64,000 nt of DNA from Gibbula magus (Eukaryota; Mollusca; Gastropoda; Trochida; Trochidae), in contig OW388303.1 of the NCBI GenBank assembly GCA_936450465.1, positions 6,883,193-6,947,192 of the forward strand, written 5' to 3'. How positions within the stretch are numbered: the stretch's first letter is position 1; each line of letters starts with the position of its first letter. A model generated the notes under the pieces. It saw only the letters and a program-made list of their open reading frames with translations. It did not search any database and was not told the origin of the DNA. A program made the translations under genes and the position numbers. Of the stretch, positions 14,401 through 28,000 are shown piece after piece.

Positions 14401-17400
14401 AGACAAATCACTATAAGGAAAGGTCAACTAGTTGATTCACCACAACATTATGATTGTGTTAAAAGCACCAGATTAATCACTATAAGGAAATATCAACTAG
14501 TTGATTCACCACAACATTATGATTGTGTTAAAAGCACCAGACAAATCACTATAAGGAAAGATCAACTAGTTAAGTCACCACAACATTATGATTGTGTTGA
14601 CAGCACCAGAAAAATCACTATAAGGAATGATCAACTAGTTGATTCAACACAACATTATGATTGTGTTGAAAGCACCAGATAAATCACTATAAGGAAAGAT
14701 CAACTAGTTAATTCACCACAACATTATGATTGTGTTGAAAGCACCAGACAAATCACTATAAGGAAAGATCAACTAGTTGATTCACCACAACATTATGATT
14801 GTGTTGAAAGCACCAGACAAATCACTATAAGGAAAGATCAACTAGTTGATTCACCACAACATTATGATTGTGTTGAAAGCACCAGATAAATCACTATAAG
14901 GAAAGATGAACTAGTTTATTCACCACAACATTATGATTGTGTTGAAAGCACCAGATAAATCACTATAAGGAAAGATCAACTAGTTGATTCACCACAACAT
15001 TATGATTGTGTTGAAAGCACCAGACAAATAACTATAAGGAATGATCAACTAGTTGATTCAACACAACATTATGATTGTGTTGAAAGCACCAGATAAATCA
15101 CTATAAGGAAAGATCAACTAGTTAATTCACCACAACATTATGATTGTGTTGAAAGCACCAGACAAATCACTATAAGGAAAGATCAACTAGTTGATTCACC
15201 ACAACATTATGATTGTGTTGAAAGCACCAGACAAATCACTATAAGGAAAGATCAACTAGTTGATTCACCACAACATTATGATTGTGTTGAAAGCACCAGA
15301 TAAATCACTATAAGGAAAGATCAACTAGTTGATTCACCACAACATTATGATTGTGTTGAAAGCACCAGATAAATCACTATAAGGAAAGATCAACTAGTTG
15401 ATTCACCACAACATTATGATTGTGTTGAAAGCACCAGATAAATCACTATAAGGAAAGATCAACTGGTTGATTCACCACAACATTATGATTGTGTTGAAAG
15501 CACCAGATAAATCACTATAAGGAAAGATCAACTAGTTGATTCACCACAACATTATGATTGTGTTGAAAGAACCAGACAAATAACTATAAGGAATGATCAA
15601 CTAGTTGATTCAACACAACATTATGATTGTGTTAAAAGCACCAGACAAATCATTATAAGGAAAGGTCAACTAGTTGATTCACCACAACATTATCATTGTG
15701 TTGAAAGCACCAGACAAATCACTATAAGGAAAGATGAACTAGTTGATTCACCACAACATAATGATTGTGTTGAAAGCACCAGACAAATAACTATAAGGAA
15801 TGATCAAGTAGTTGATTCAACACAACATTATGATTGTGTTGAAAGCACCAGATAAATCACTATAAGGAAAGATCAACTAGTTAATTCACCACAACATTAT
15901 GATTGTGTTGAACGCACCAGACAAATCACTATAAGGAAAGATGAACTAGTTGATTCACCACAACATTATGATTGTGTTGAAAGCACCAGACAAATCACTA
16001 TAAGGAAAGATGAACTAGTTGATTCACCACAACATTATGATTGTGTTGAAAGCACCAGATAAATCACTATAAGGAAAGATCAACTAGTTGATTCACCACA
16101 ACATTATGATTGTGTTGAAAGCACCAGATAAATCACTATAAGGAAAGATCAACTGGTTGATTCACCACAACATTATGATTGTGTTGAAAGCACCAGATAA
16201 ATCACTATAAGGAAAGATCAACTAGTTGATTCACCACAACATTATGATTGTGTTGAAAGCACCAGACAAATAACTATAAGGAAAGATGAACTAGTTGATT
16301 CACCACAACATTATGATTGTGTTGAAAGCACCAGATAAATCACTATAAGGAAAGATCAACTAGTTGATTCACCACAACATTATGATTGTGTTGAAAGCAC
16401 CAGACAAATAACTATAAGGAATGATCAACTAGTTGATTCAACACAACATTATGATTGTGTTGAAAGCACCAGACAAATCACTATAAGGAAAGATCAACTA
16501 GTTGAATCACCACAACATTATGATTGTGTTGAAAGCACCAGACAAATCACTATAAGGAAAGATGAACTAGTTGATTCACCACAACATTATGATTGTGTTG
16601 AAAGCACCAGATAAATCAATATAAGGAAAGATCAACTAGTTGATTCACCACAACATCATGATTGTGTTGAAAGCACCAGACAAATAACTATAAGGAATGA
16701 TCAACTAGTTGATTCAACACAACATTATGATTGTGTTGAAAGCACCAGACAAATCACTATAAGGAAAGATCAACAAGTTGATTCACCACAACATTATGAT
16801 TGTGTTGAAAGCACCAGATAAATCACTATAAGGAAAGATCAACTAGTTAACTCACCACAACATTATGATTGTGTTGAAAGCACCAGATAAATCACTATAA
16901 GGAAAGATGAACTAGTTGATTCAACACAACATTATGATTGTGTTGAAAGCACCAGATAAATCACTATAAGGAAAGATGAACTAGTTGATTCACCACAACA
17001 TTATTATTGTGTTGAAAGCACCAGATAAATCACTATAAGGAAAGATCAACTAGTTAATTCACCACAACATTATGATTGTGTTGAAAGCACCAGATAAATC
17101 ACTATAAGGAAAGATCAACTAGTTGATTCAACACAACATTATGATTGTGTTGAAAGAACCAGATAAATCACTATAAGGAAAGTAACTAGTTGATTCACCA
17201 CATCATTATGATTGTGTTGAAAGCACCAGATAAATCATTATGAGGAAAGATCAACTAGTTGATTCACCACAACATTATGATTGTGTTGAAAGCACCAGAT
17301 AAATCACTATAAGGAAAGATCAACTAGTTGATTCACCACAACATTATGATTGTGTTAAAAGCACCAGATAAATCACTATAAGGAAAGATCAACTAGTTGA

Positions 17401-19366
17401 TTCACCACAACATTATGATTGTGTTGAAAGCACCAGATAAATCACTATAAGGAAAGATCAACTAGTTGATTCAACACAACATTATGATTGTGTTGAAAGC
17501 ACCAGATAAATCACTATAAGGAATGATCAACTAGTTGATTCACCACAACATTATGATTGTGTTGAAAGCACCAGATAAATCACTATAAGGAAATATCAAC
17601 TAGTTGATTCAACACAACATTATGATTGTGTTCAAAGCACCAGACAAATCACTATAAGGGAAGATGAACTAGTTAATTCACCACAACATTATGATTGTGT
17701 TGAAAGCACCAGATAAATCACTATAAGGAAAGATCAACTAGTTGATTCAACACAACATTATGATTGTGTTGAAAGCACCAGACAAATCACTATAAGGAAA
17801 GGTCAACTAGTTGATTCACCACAACATTATGATTGTGTTAAAAGCACCAGACAATTCACTATAAGGAAAGATCAACTAGTTGATTCACCACAACATTATG
17901 ATTGTGTTGAAAGCACCAGATAAATCACTATAAGGAAATATCAACTAGTTGATTCAACACAACATTATGATTGTGTTCAAAGCACCAGACAAATCACTAT
18001 AAGTAAAGATGAACTAGTTAATTCACCACAACATTATGATTGTGTTGAAAGCACCAGATAAATCACTATAAGGAAAGATCAACTAGTTGATTCAACACAA
18101 CATTATGATTGTGTTGAAAGCACCAGATAAATCACTATAAGGAAAGATCAACTAGTTGATTCACCACAACATTATGATTGTGTTAAAAGCACCAGATAAA
18201 TCACTATAAGGAAAGATCAACTAGTTGATTCAACACAACATTATGATTGTGTTAAAAGCACCAGATAAATCACTATAAGGAAATATCAACTAGTTGATTC
18301 AACACAACATTATGATTGTGTTCAAAGCACCAGACAAATCACTATAAGGAAAGATCAACTAGTTGATTCACCACAACATTATGATTGTGTTGAAAGCACC
18401 AGATAAATCACTATAAGGAAAGATCAACTAGTTGATTCACCACAACATTATGATTGTGTTGAAAGCACCAGACAAATCACTATAAGGAAAGGTCAACTAG
18501 TTGATTCACCACAACATTATGATTGTGTTAAAAGCACCAGACAATTCACTATAAGGAAAGATCAACTAGTTGATTCAACACAACATTATGATTGTGTTAA
18601 AAGCACCAGACAAATCACTATAAGGAAAGATCAACTAGTTGATTCAACACAACATTATGATTGTGTTAAAAGCACCAGACAAATCACTATAAGGAAAGAT
18701 CAACTAGTTGATACAACACAACATTATGATTGTGTTAAAAGCACCAGACAAATCACTATTAGGAAAGATGAACTAGTTGATTCACCACAACATTATGATG
18801 TGTTGAAAGCACCAGATAAATCACTATAAGGAAAGGTCAACTAGTTGATTCACCACAACATTATGATTGTGTTAAAAGCACCAGACAAATCACTATAAGG
18901 AAAGATGAACTAGTTGATTCACCACAACATTATGATTGTGTTGAAAGCACCAGATAAATCACTATAAGGAAAGGTCAACTAGTTGATTCACCACAACATT
19001 ATGATTGTGTTAAAAGCACCAGATAAATCACTATAAGGAAAGATCAACTAGTTGATTCAACACAACATTATGATTGTGTTGAAAGCACCAGATAAATCAT
19101 TATGAGGAAAGATCAACTAGTTGATTCACCACAACATTATGATTGTGTTGAAAGCACCAGATAAATCACTATAAGGAAAGGTCAACTAGTTGATTCACCA
19201 CAACATTATGATTGTGTTCAAAGCACTAGACAAATCATTATAAGGAAAGATCAACTAGTTGATTCACCCCAACATTATGATTGTGTTGAAAGCACTAGAC
19301 AAATCACTATAAGGAAAGATGAACTAGTTGTTTCACCACAACAGTATGATTGTGTTGAAGCACAAG
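8409..19366. repeat. 69-bp satellite array, about 159 copies
   Basis: A continuous head-to-tail array of a 69-bp AT-rich monomer covers nearly 11 kb. Successive 'aaagcacc' anchors are 69 bp apart (8474 and 8543). Each monomer has the core 'ATCAACTAGTTGAT', a perfect 14-bp palindrome, followed by 'tcaccacaacattatgattg'. Recurrent variants (GATGAAC, GGTCAAC, AATGATC, TTCAACAC) appear in a non-random order, giving higher-order blocks. A few monomers have 6-bp deletions (11608, 13741). There are no long open frames and no unique spacers. Confidence 0.97.
11535..15801. repeat. Tandem duplication of a 2133-bp higher-order unit (31 monomers) in the 69-bp array
   Basis: Rare variants recur exactly 2133 bp apart: the 6-bp-deleted monomer at 11608 and 13741, the 'gaaagaacc' variant at 11914 and 14047 and again at 13432 and 15565, and the 'ttataattg' variant near 12039 and 14172. 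2133 equals 31x69 minus the 6-bp deletion. Few differences separate the copies (for example aggaaaaat against aggaaatat), which points to a recent unequal exchange. The boundaries are accurate to about one monomer. Confidence 0.85.
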
Positions 19367-19929
19367 ACTGTCACTACATCAATGGATTCAACAGTTGCAA
19401 TTGATAGGTGTTTTCGTGAGTTTTACAAAAAGTTCAGTGGATGTGTTGCCCTATTATTATATATTTGGTTTGAAATAGAGCCTTTGCTCTGAAGTTCATC
19501 GGGTTTTGCTTTATTCATGTTCTGTAAAATCAAGTTGTCTCCACAATGGTTTGCACAGTCACCTAATGTACAATGCATAATCCACATTGGTCATGGTCTT
19601 TGGACACAAACTCTAATTATTCGAGATGTCTGCAGTCTAAGGAAGACGTAACAAGAAGGTCGTGACCTCTGTTATTTTGAACCGTGGTGAGCTTCTACCC
19701 CAGCCATCCTGAAAGGACGGTTCTAGAGGTTTAAGATCAAACGAACAAACTTTGATCACCTTTAAAGAACATCACACCTCCCAGAATCAGCGGTTCTTGC
19801 TGAGAATTCGAAAATGTGAGATGGTACGGACGCCGTATGACCTCATATGCCTGATGAGCTAAAAAGGGTAATCTATGTTTAAGTAAAGTTTTATTTGTAT
19901 TATTTTATCAGACATATTCTCATATTATC

Positions 19930-20125
19930 ATATATCTCCTCCAGATACCGAGGTGGAAGCTGAACAATTTCGGATTATTTTCTTTTAAAAACTTTGCAGC
20001 TTCTCTCTGGAATATTCTGCCTCTGGCATGAATACTTGCCCATCTTTGAAATGTTTCAAAGCAAATTTGAAGACAGGTCTCTTAGAAAAATATTATCCAC
20101 AGTGACATTAAATTTGTTATCATTG
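19930..20125 (+). mobile_element. 3' remnant of a CR1/L2-like LINE reverse-transcriptase ORF
   Basis: Conceptual translation gives 'FKNFAASLWNILPL', then after a frameshift 'SLKCFKANLKTGLLEKYYP' and a stop. This is the C-terminal tail motif of CR1/L2-type LINE ORF2 (..AAP.LWN.LP....SL..FK..LK..L). It is degraded and non-functional. Confidence 0.6.
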
Positions 20126-20151
20126 ACTTATACAGAGCTTTGAGCATTTGA

Positions 20152-21180
20152 CGAATTAGAAATACCCTTTACAGTCAAATGCTAATGCATGATAATTAGA
20201 AATACCCGTTACAGTCAAATGCTAATGCATGAAAATTAGAAATACCCGTTACAGTCAAATGCTAATGCATGATAATTAGAAATACCCGTTATAGTCAAAT
20301 GCTAATGCATGATAATTAGAAATACCCGTTACAGTCAAATGCTAATGCATGATAATTAGAAATACCCGTTACAGTCAAATGCTAATGCATGATAACTAGA
20401 AATACCCGTTACAGTCAAATGCTAATGCATGATAATTAGAAATACCCGTTACAGTCAAATGCTAATGCATAAAATTAGAAATACCCGTTACAGTCAAATG
20501 CTAATGCATGATAATTAGAAATACCCGGTACAGTCAAATGCAAATGCATGATAATGAGAAATACCCGTTACAGTCAAATGCTAATGCATGATAATTAGAA
20601 ATACCCTTTAAAGTCAAATGCTAATGCATGATAATTAGAAATACCCGTTACAGTCAAATGCTAATGCATGATAATTAGAAATACCCGTTACAGTCAAATG
20701 CTAATGCATGATAATTAGAAATACCCTTTAAAGTCAAATGCTAATGCATGATAATTAGAAATACCCGTTACAGTCAAATGCTAATGCATGATAATTAGAA
20801 ATACCCTTAACAGTCAAATGCTAATGCATGATAATTAGAAATACCCTTTACAGTCAAATGCTAATGCATGATAATTAGAAATACCCCTAACAGTCAAATG
20901 CTAATGCATGATAATTAGAAATACCCTTTAAAGTCAAATGCTAATGCATGATAATTAGAAATACCCTTTACAGTCAAATGCTAATGCATGATAATTAGAA
21001 ATACCCCTCACAGTCAAATGCTAATGCATGATAATTAGAAATACCCTTTACAGTCAAATGCTAATGCATGATTATTAGAAATACCCGTTACAGTCAAATG
21101 TTAATGCATGATTATTAGAAATACCCGTTACAGTCAAATGCTAATGCATGATTATTATAAATACCCGATACAGTAAAATG
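20152..21180. repeat. 40-bp tandem repeat array, about 26 copies
   Basis: Regular 40-bp units contain 'aattagaaatacccgttaca' and 'gtcaaatgctaatgcatgat'. Most variation is confined to the 2-4 bases after 'taccc' (cgtt, cttt, ccta, ccct). One unit has a 1-base deletion (near 20470). Confidence 0.97.
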
Positions 21181-21869
21181 CTAAGATCTTTGGAATATCT
21201 CTATCGATGGAGTACATGTAAGATGCTTTTCCATTGTATAGGAATATTATATTTGGTACCCTTTCTCGCCGCTTGGGAATTTTGGTAGAAACACGATATA
21301 AGGCACGTTTAGAACAGAGGTTACGATCGAATGGGAGACTTCTGTTGGAAAAGAATGATGTTATGAATGAATTGGTTGGGAAAACATAACATCAATTTTG
21401 TCCATATCTTTTCATAATATGATCTTAAAAAAAAAAACCTGGGAAATATCTTAACATTAAATAGTATCACCTTTCCAAAACATTGTGTAACGAATGTATC
21501 TTCGGGAAATATCTTACCATCAATCACGCATTTCCATAACATGGTGTTACGAATTAAAACTTAGATTTTATAAAATCAATTGTAGGTACAACTTCATTCA
21601 AGATGCGCACTATAAATGTTCTTAAAAAGTCTACTGGTTATTTTCGAACCAGCCAAAAGGGTTGCAGTAACAGCGAATAATTTTTTTTTTGCTCATAGCG
21701 TATCTAAACATGGCTTAAATACATGGATGTTTAGTAGCGACATAAAAGTTATATGGTTCACAAACACTTCAAAATAGTTTCGTTATGTCAATGGCATATC
21801 TGAAAAAAACACCTTTTTAAACGTTGCAGGAATAAGAACAGAATCAGAACAGGCACAAAATCTCATAAA

Positions 21870-21875
21870 TTTATT
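21870..21875 (-). promoter_or_regulatory. Candidate poly(A) signal for the peroxidase gene
   Basis: AATAAA on the minus strand, about 61 bp after the tentative stop codon at 21936-21938. Its value depends on the last exon being correct. Confidence 0.3.
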
Positions 21876-21935
21876 CTCACACCATTAATATAGCTAAATA
21901 ATGCATTCAAAATTAATACCATGAAATATCAATGG

Positions 21936-22026
21936 TTAACGTAACCATGGTGACATAGCAGGAATACTAAACGAGAAGATGTGTGTCTCACTGACAACCC
22001 GGATCAACAAGTCGACACGGAAGTTT
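21936..22026 (-). CDS. Tentative last peroxidase exon
   Basis: A pyrimidine-rich acceptor (tttcctgttcAG) at 22027 opens a frame with the required phase. It gives NFRVDLL.., ends [11 protein letters not shown] and stops at 21936. Peroxidases often end NP.V.C..(I/L)P.mdls.W, so the fit is suggestive but weak. A poly(A) signal lies 61 bp on. A different last exon between 22.1 and 23.7 kb is possible. Confidence 0.35.
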
Positions 22027-25000
22027 CTGAACAGGAAATAAGTTTATTTACGACGTTGGTCCAGATTACATTTCCTGCCATTTTGTGAGATCTATTTCAT
22101 CAAGTTGGTCACATGAAACTCTGAAATGAAAGGGAAATGTTCTTCAAAATGATTTCTCAACATGACGGTAATGTTTGAGCGAACTAGACATTATGTTCCC
22201 AGTACCATTTATAGAGCTCCCGGTCTCATCGCAGAATACAACCAATGGATGTCCCAGAAAGCAATATCCCTAAACACAATGACGTTTCACCTTGAAATCA
22301 AATTATATAAAAATAACAGAGGATGTTTAACTAACTTATGTATGCATATAAGCATTCTGCTTTTACATGGTTCATTTGAAGAATAAAACAGAATTTCTAT
22401 TTCTCCAACTTCACTTTTCTTACATAGTAATTAAAACCTAATTAATAAAAAATATAGTTGTACATCAGACTTTTAAAAAGTACACCTACAAAGACTAAAA
22501 TTGTATTTAAAATAATTAGCAATTCTTGTTTCTTAATACTTGAGACTATAGTAAGTATCGTCTATTCTCCGACGAAATCGCTACTAGTTGAAGTAGGCGT
22601 AAAATACCAACTGAACAACATACACTAGTTTTTCAAAGTCGTAGTAAAAATTAGAAGGTTGTCTTTGGCATAGCATTTCTACTTTCCCCGCGATCCTTTA
22701 AAACCGCGCGCTGGAAGAGTAATGGGCCTTACATTAATACGATAGCCTAAAGAAAATAATACCAACAATGCAATGAACCAATCAGATCATTCTGCATACT
22801 TCACCCAAGAGACCCTCCAGTGGTTCGTCTATTTAGAAGAGGGAAGGGTAGCTACATTTTATTCTTACAATGACCAGGACATAGAAGGCCAGTCACTACG
22901 TTAAGGAGAAAACATGACTCCGAGGTCTTCTGCTCTGAGAATAACCTGAAGGGAGGGATAAAGCCCCGAGGGCGTTAGCCCGAGGGGCTATCCCGACCTT
23001 GAGGTTATTCTCAGAGCAGAAGACCGAGGAGGAGTGGTTTCTCCAGCTTATAAACCGTCAACTATCAAAATTTACGAGTTATAGTTTCGGAGGCTCAAAG
23101 GGCCTAATTCCTCCGCTTAGACCATTTTAAAAGCAGAAGACGAAGGAGGAATGTTTTCTTCCTATTTATAAACGCCAAATGTAAAAATTTACATTTTATA
23201 ATTTTTTATTCCCAAATCGTGTTTTTATAAAGGGTATGTCGCCCTCGGTTGCGTTATATCGAGGCAAAGAAGGTATGACTATAAATGGAGTAATTCAACT
23301 CCACTTATCATCTCGGTCTGCATAGCCGAGCGGTCTAAGGCGCCAGTTTAGAGAGCGAAGGGTGCCAGGTTCGAATCCAGCTATTTCAACTTGGAAATTT
23401 GTCATTCGTTGTAGAATCGTAGTGTTATGTCGTTGTGTTGTGTAGTACGCCTTTAATTCTTTATTTTGAGAATTTCAGATATATTGGAGAAGATATATCG
23501 GATACGCTGAACTGAGAAATGGTTCCTAAGTTTGTTCATGTAAAAGTTGGTGACCAAACATATAAATTAATCTGTTGGAACCAGGTTATCAAACACAATA
23601 ATCTGGTGCGGTACTTTCCCAAGAAGACGCAAATGCTTTTTCTTTTTCAGCGATTTGTATAAGAGACTAAAGTTACTTAAAAATTGAACCCGAAATTCCA
23701 GACAATGTAATATCCCTTACCTTTCACCCAAGGTAAAGGCTTCTTTCTGAATATTTACTGTATCCGTATTATCGCATATGACTCTGGACAAACTAGCCTT
23801 TCTTAGTTCTCCTAGTTGAGCTGGAAATGAAATCAGATAAGAAGAACACATGATCTGTCAAATATGATGACATTGATTACATATGAATCAATGAGATACA
23901 ATAATTAATAGATAATCGTATGAAATAGATGGAGAGAATCTGGTAAGTTTCTGTTTACCATGAGTACATTGCTGATCCTTACTACTATTGATTCGAGCGA
24001 TTCCAAGTAGACATTCGAAGGAACGTTATTATTTACAGAGGGCTTGTTTTAAATGAAACTGATCAAACTCCGCACAGTGCTGTTCAGTCTCTCCTGCGTC
24101 AAACCTTTATCCAAATGATAGTTGATCAGCCCTGCATGGGGCCGAGCTAAGAACCTGATATGACGATTCAGCTAACAATTTGAATTAGAGGACCCAACTG
24201 TTCGAAACAAGAAACTGTTTGAAAACTGAAAACAACGATTCCCAGCTCAAGGTGTTTATGCCCTCAAGTCTCACACCAACGTTGCTTATCTCCTCTCTAA
24301 CAGTTCTGGGGAACATTGTCCCCATTGAAGATACCGTAAACAGAGTCCGAAAAAGGAACAATGGGAAAAAAGTGTGGAAAAATTATTTTCGCGGTTGACA
24401 TTTTCAAATAACTCGATCAAGGTATTGATAACCCAAAGCCTCTCGGTAAATTTGGTTATCCTAATATCATGAACGGTTTCTAAGAAAAGCTATCCGCCTT
24501 CTCTCGGACTGACGGACGCACGAAGACAAGGACGGACGAAGCTGCGCCTACAACCATTACGAGGATATGTTTCAACCTCCACGAGGAAATGTTTCAACCT
24601 CCACGAGGAAATGTTTCAACCATTACGAGGACATGTTTCAACCATTACAAGGAAGTTGAAGTACCTTCAGTGAAGCTAGCCGCAGATCCGCCCTCCTCGA
24701 ACCAGAACCTGTCTCCCCTCTTGAGTTCCCGGAACTGCCTCCCAATCAGACAGGAGAAAGTGGGGCCCACCATCCCTCCCTCAACCGGGCTCTCCGACAG
24801 GGCCCCAGGAAACAGGTCGATGTCGTCCACGTGGCTGGAGATAGTAGAAGTACTAGTAAGTTATTCAAGATTTACGTTATCAATATAACAATAAAAACGT
24901 TTTCTAGTTTCAAGGTAGACAGTTATTATGGGATCTATTTATGAAGTATCGACCAGAGTTCCAAAAAACAAAAACTATTTAATCAAGAAAGTATCATGTT

Positions 25001-28000
25001 ATCCTTGGTTGTCGGAAACCGGTTGTCCAGGTGACTCTAACGTATCCTTGACAGAGCCCCCGCAGTAGAACCAACGTGAAATCTTCCACTATCTAAAAGA
25101 TATACACGTCTACTTGTTAATAGGGAAAACATATGTTACTGGCCAATGTGAGCTTACTCTGATCCCCCGAAGCCTAAACCTACAGCCAAGAGAAAGAAAG
25201 GTCAAGATAGATTCCATACAGTAAGGACAATTTAAAATTGTTCAGTATCTAGACCGGAAGCCTACTTACAAATGGCCTTCATCAATAAGGTTCTTCAGAA
25301 TTCAGAGAGCCAAAAGTACAATAGAAATTCAGCAGCAGTATTTTACTTACATTAAAATTAATCAAAACTTATTCTTAGACCAGAGTTAGTTATAAAATAG
25401 CCTCAAAGCTAATAAGTTTGGAGCAGCCATAGAGTCTGATAGCAGTCCACATTTTGGAGAATATCAAAATTGTTAATTTACTGCAAATTAAGTTAAGTCT
25501 TACTCATAGACCGAAGCCAGTTTGTCGATGGCCTCCTGTGTGTGAGTGGTGTTGAGATCTGAGAAGGTGGATGTGGAGTTGGACACCCCACAGAAGTCTC
25601 TCCAGGCCGTGTATGGGGGGAGGGCGTGGTCCCGTGCTCGCTGTATATTGAGGGCACTCAGGTCCAGACTGTGTCCATTGCCGTCCGTAAAGAGGTGGTC
25701 AGTGATTTCATTGGTCAGTACCCCGTCCACGCTCATAACGCTGTCCTTCAGTAGTCCTCTGCAGAAACTGCCCACTGTCCGGCCAGCAGACAGAAGGAAA
25801 CTGGTGTCACCAAATGTGTCCCTCAGATGGTCCTCCGCGAAGGTGTCGTAGTTGTTGTCCACGCTGGTCAGGGAGCTTCTGATCATGGAGTGACCCATTC
25901 TGAAGGCAGCAGTGGCGAAGGCGTTCCTTATACCGGCGTCTGCCCAGGGCGTGTAGTCCGAGGAGTACCCACTTGATTGAGTCCATAGATTGTATTCTGT
26001 CATCTTCGAGGGACCAAGTATTATTGGTAGGTACTCGTCATATGTGATTTTCTAAAACATGAAAAAACTAAAATACATAATCATCTTAAAAATCTCAAAT
26101 GAAGTCCAATGTAAGGATCGCTGGTTTGCAGTCGAAAGACATGGGATATATCAACGGTTTTGCATGTACAGCAGTGTTGTATTCATACGACAATATTTAA
26201 CCAGAGTAAAATCGCTGCACGCATGACGTCACAACGTTATCTCGCGGAAATCTTAAATTTCAGCACATTGTCCATTTGTCACATTGGTCTCCACGCTTAG
26301 TTGCAAGGTTTTCGGCTAATTCGCTTGATTAAATTTGGAGAGTAGTAAACATATATCCATTTAATAAACAATGTTCCTAAAACTAGGGACTGATCCGGTA
26401 CCAAGCATTAAATCCGTTAATGCAAACAGTAACACATGGTAGCTCGTTAAGCATCCTCTAGTAACCTGCATTAGAGCCCCGACTATTTTCCTCGTCTCCT
26501 GGAAGAGCTTCTCGTCGTCCCAGTGGGGGTTCAGATCGTCTAGTGTACACGCTATACAGTTGTGTTCTCTCAGGAACAACGTGTGTATGCTCTGAAGGGT
26601 CGGGTTTTCGTTCACTCGACTGTCGCCTGAAACAATATATAAACTCAATCAATGGTTTCTCTTTAACCAAAACCCCAGGCAGAGGGACATTGGGGAGGAC
26701 GAATGTTCGACCCAATTACCTGAGTCCGAGGGCATTTTTCTCAAACAAAACCGGGGGTAGGTTTTCATCTAACTTATGAACCGACCGAGGCTATATTTAG
26801 GATGTAATTTAATATTTTAAAATTCTCACGGATTCAGTGGTAATTACGAATGGAATGTGTTGTCATGAAGAGAGAACATCCGCGATCTGCATGTGCTTTC
26901 CCAGTCTAATGTATAACACAGGGTTCATACTGAAAAACAATCAGTCATATCGTGGTCCTTCGTAGCACAGTTGGTAAAAGCGTTGATTTTGCAAGCGAAG
27001 GGTCCAAAGATCGAAACCAGGCATGATCAGAAGAAAATAATTGTGAATTTTAATTTGTTTTAACTATTTTAGAATAGTATACATTCGGAGAAAGATATAT
27101 CATATATCATAAGTCATTGGAATTTGATAACCATTAGCACCGAGCATTCGCGTGGCTTTCCCCAAAATGCCCGGTCAACTAACTAGAGGTTTAGTCGGTA
27201 AAAGAAGACCCTGGTGAGACAATAGAGTGGCGTCACTAGAGGTTTATAAGTACGTGAAAACACTTCGGTGAGATTTCTTAAGACAATACAACAAGAGAAA
27301 GGCTAACCTGCTTGGAAGCAGTAGTTGGGTTCCGTGGGGGTGCTGCATGAAGGGCTCCCCTCGCCCTCTTTGGGCAACAAATCGTTGCTTTCTCGAAGCT
27401 GTCCTGTACACAAGAGAACACATCTTAGAATATAATATTATTCTGAGAACTTATATAAATAGTAAAACAAGTGTAATGTTCACTCTCAGCTCGCTGTGGA
27501 TCGTTCAACCAACGAGGTACGAAGAGTCAACGTGTCTGCCTAATATTTATGAAAATATTACACATTACCACAAAAAGAGAATATCATGTACAATGTTATT
27601 TGTAATTTTCCCCCGCAAGCTATACCTCGCGCCAGCCTCTGTCAGCCTCCATATATCACTGGCTAATGTCAGCCTCCTTATATCACTGGCTAATGTCAGC
27701 CTCCATATATCACTGGCTAATGTCAGCCTCCATATATCACTGGCTAATGTCAGCCTCCATATATCACTGGCTAATGTCAGCCTCCATATATCACTGGCTA
27801 ATGTCAGCCTCCATATAACACTGGCTAATCTCAGCCTCCATATATCACTGACTAATGTCAGCCTCCATATATCACTGGCTAATCTCAGCCTCCATATATC
27901 ACTTGCTAGTATTGATGCATTTCGTTGCCTTTCCTGTGCTTTCGGTGACGAGCTAGCACAGGAAAGGTAACATGGCGTAAATAAGCTAGTGATGGAACGT

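Noticed and set aside
8409..19366. CRISPR-like regular repeats
   Set aside because: The 69-bp units are contiguous with no unique spacers, and the DNA is eukaryotic.
23315..23382. Functional leucine tRNA
   Set aside because: A and B boxes look good but the acceptor stem does not pair.
24589..24888. Plus-strand 99-codon frame
   Set aside because: Antisense of peroxidase exon 12; the minus strand carries the DDIDLFPG motif.
27347..27970. 207-codon plus-strand frame with 9-residue repeats
   Set aside because: It is a 27-bp minisatellite kept open because 27 is a multiple of 3; it overlaps peroxidase exon 9 on the opposite strand.
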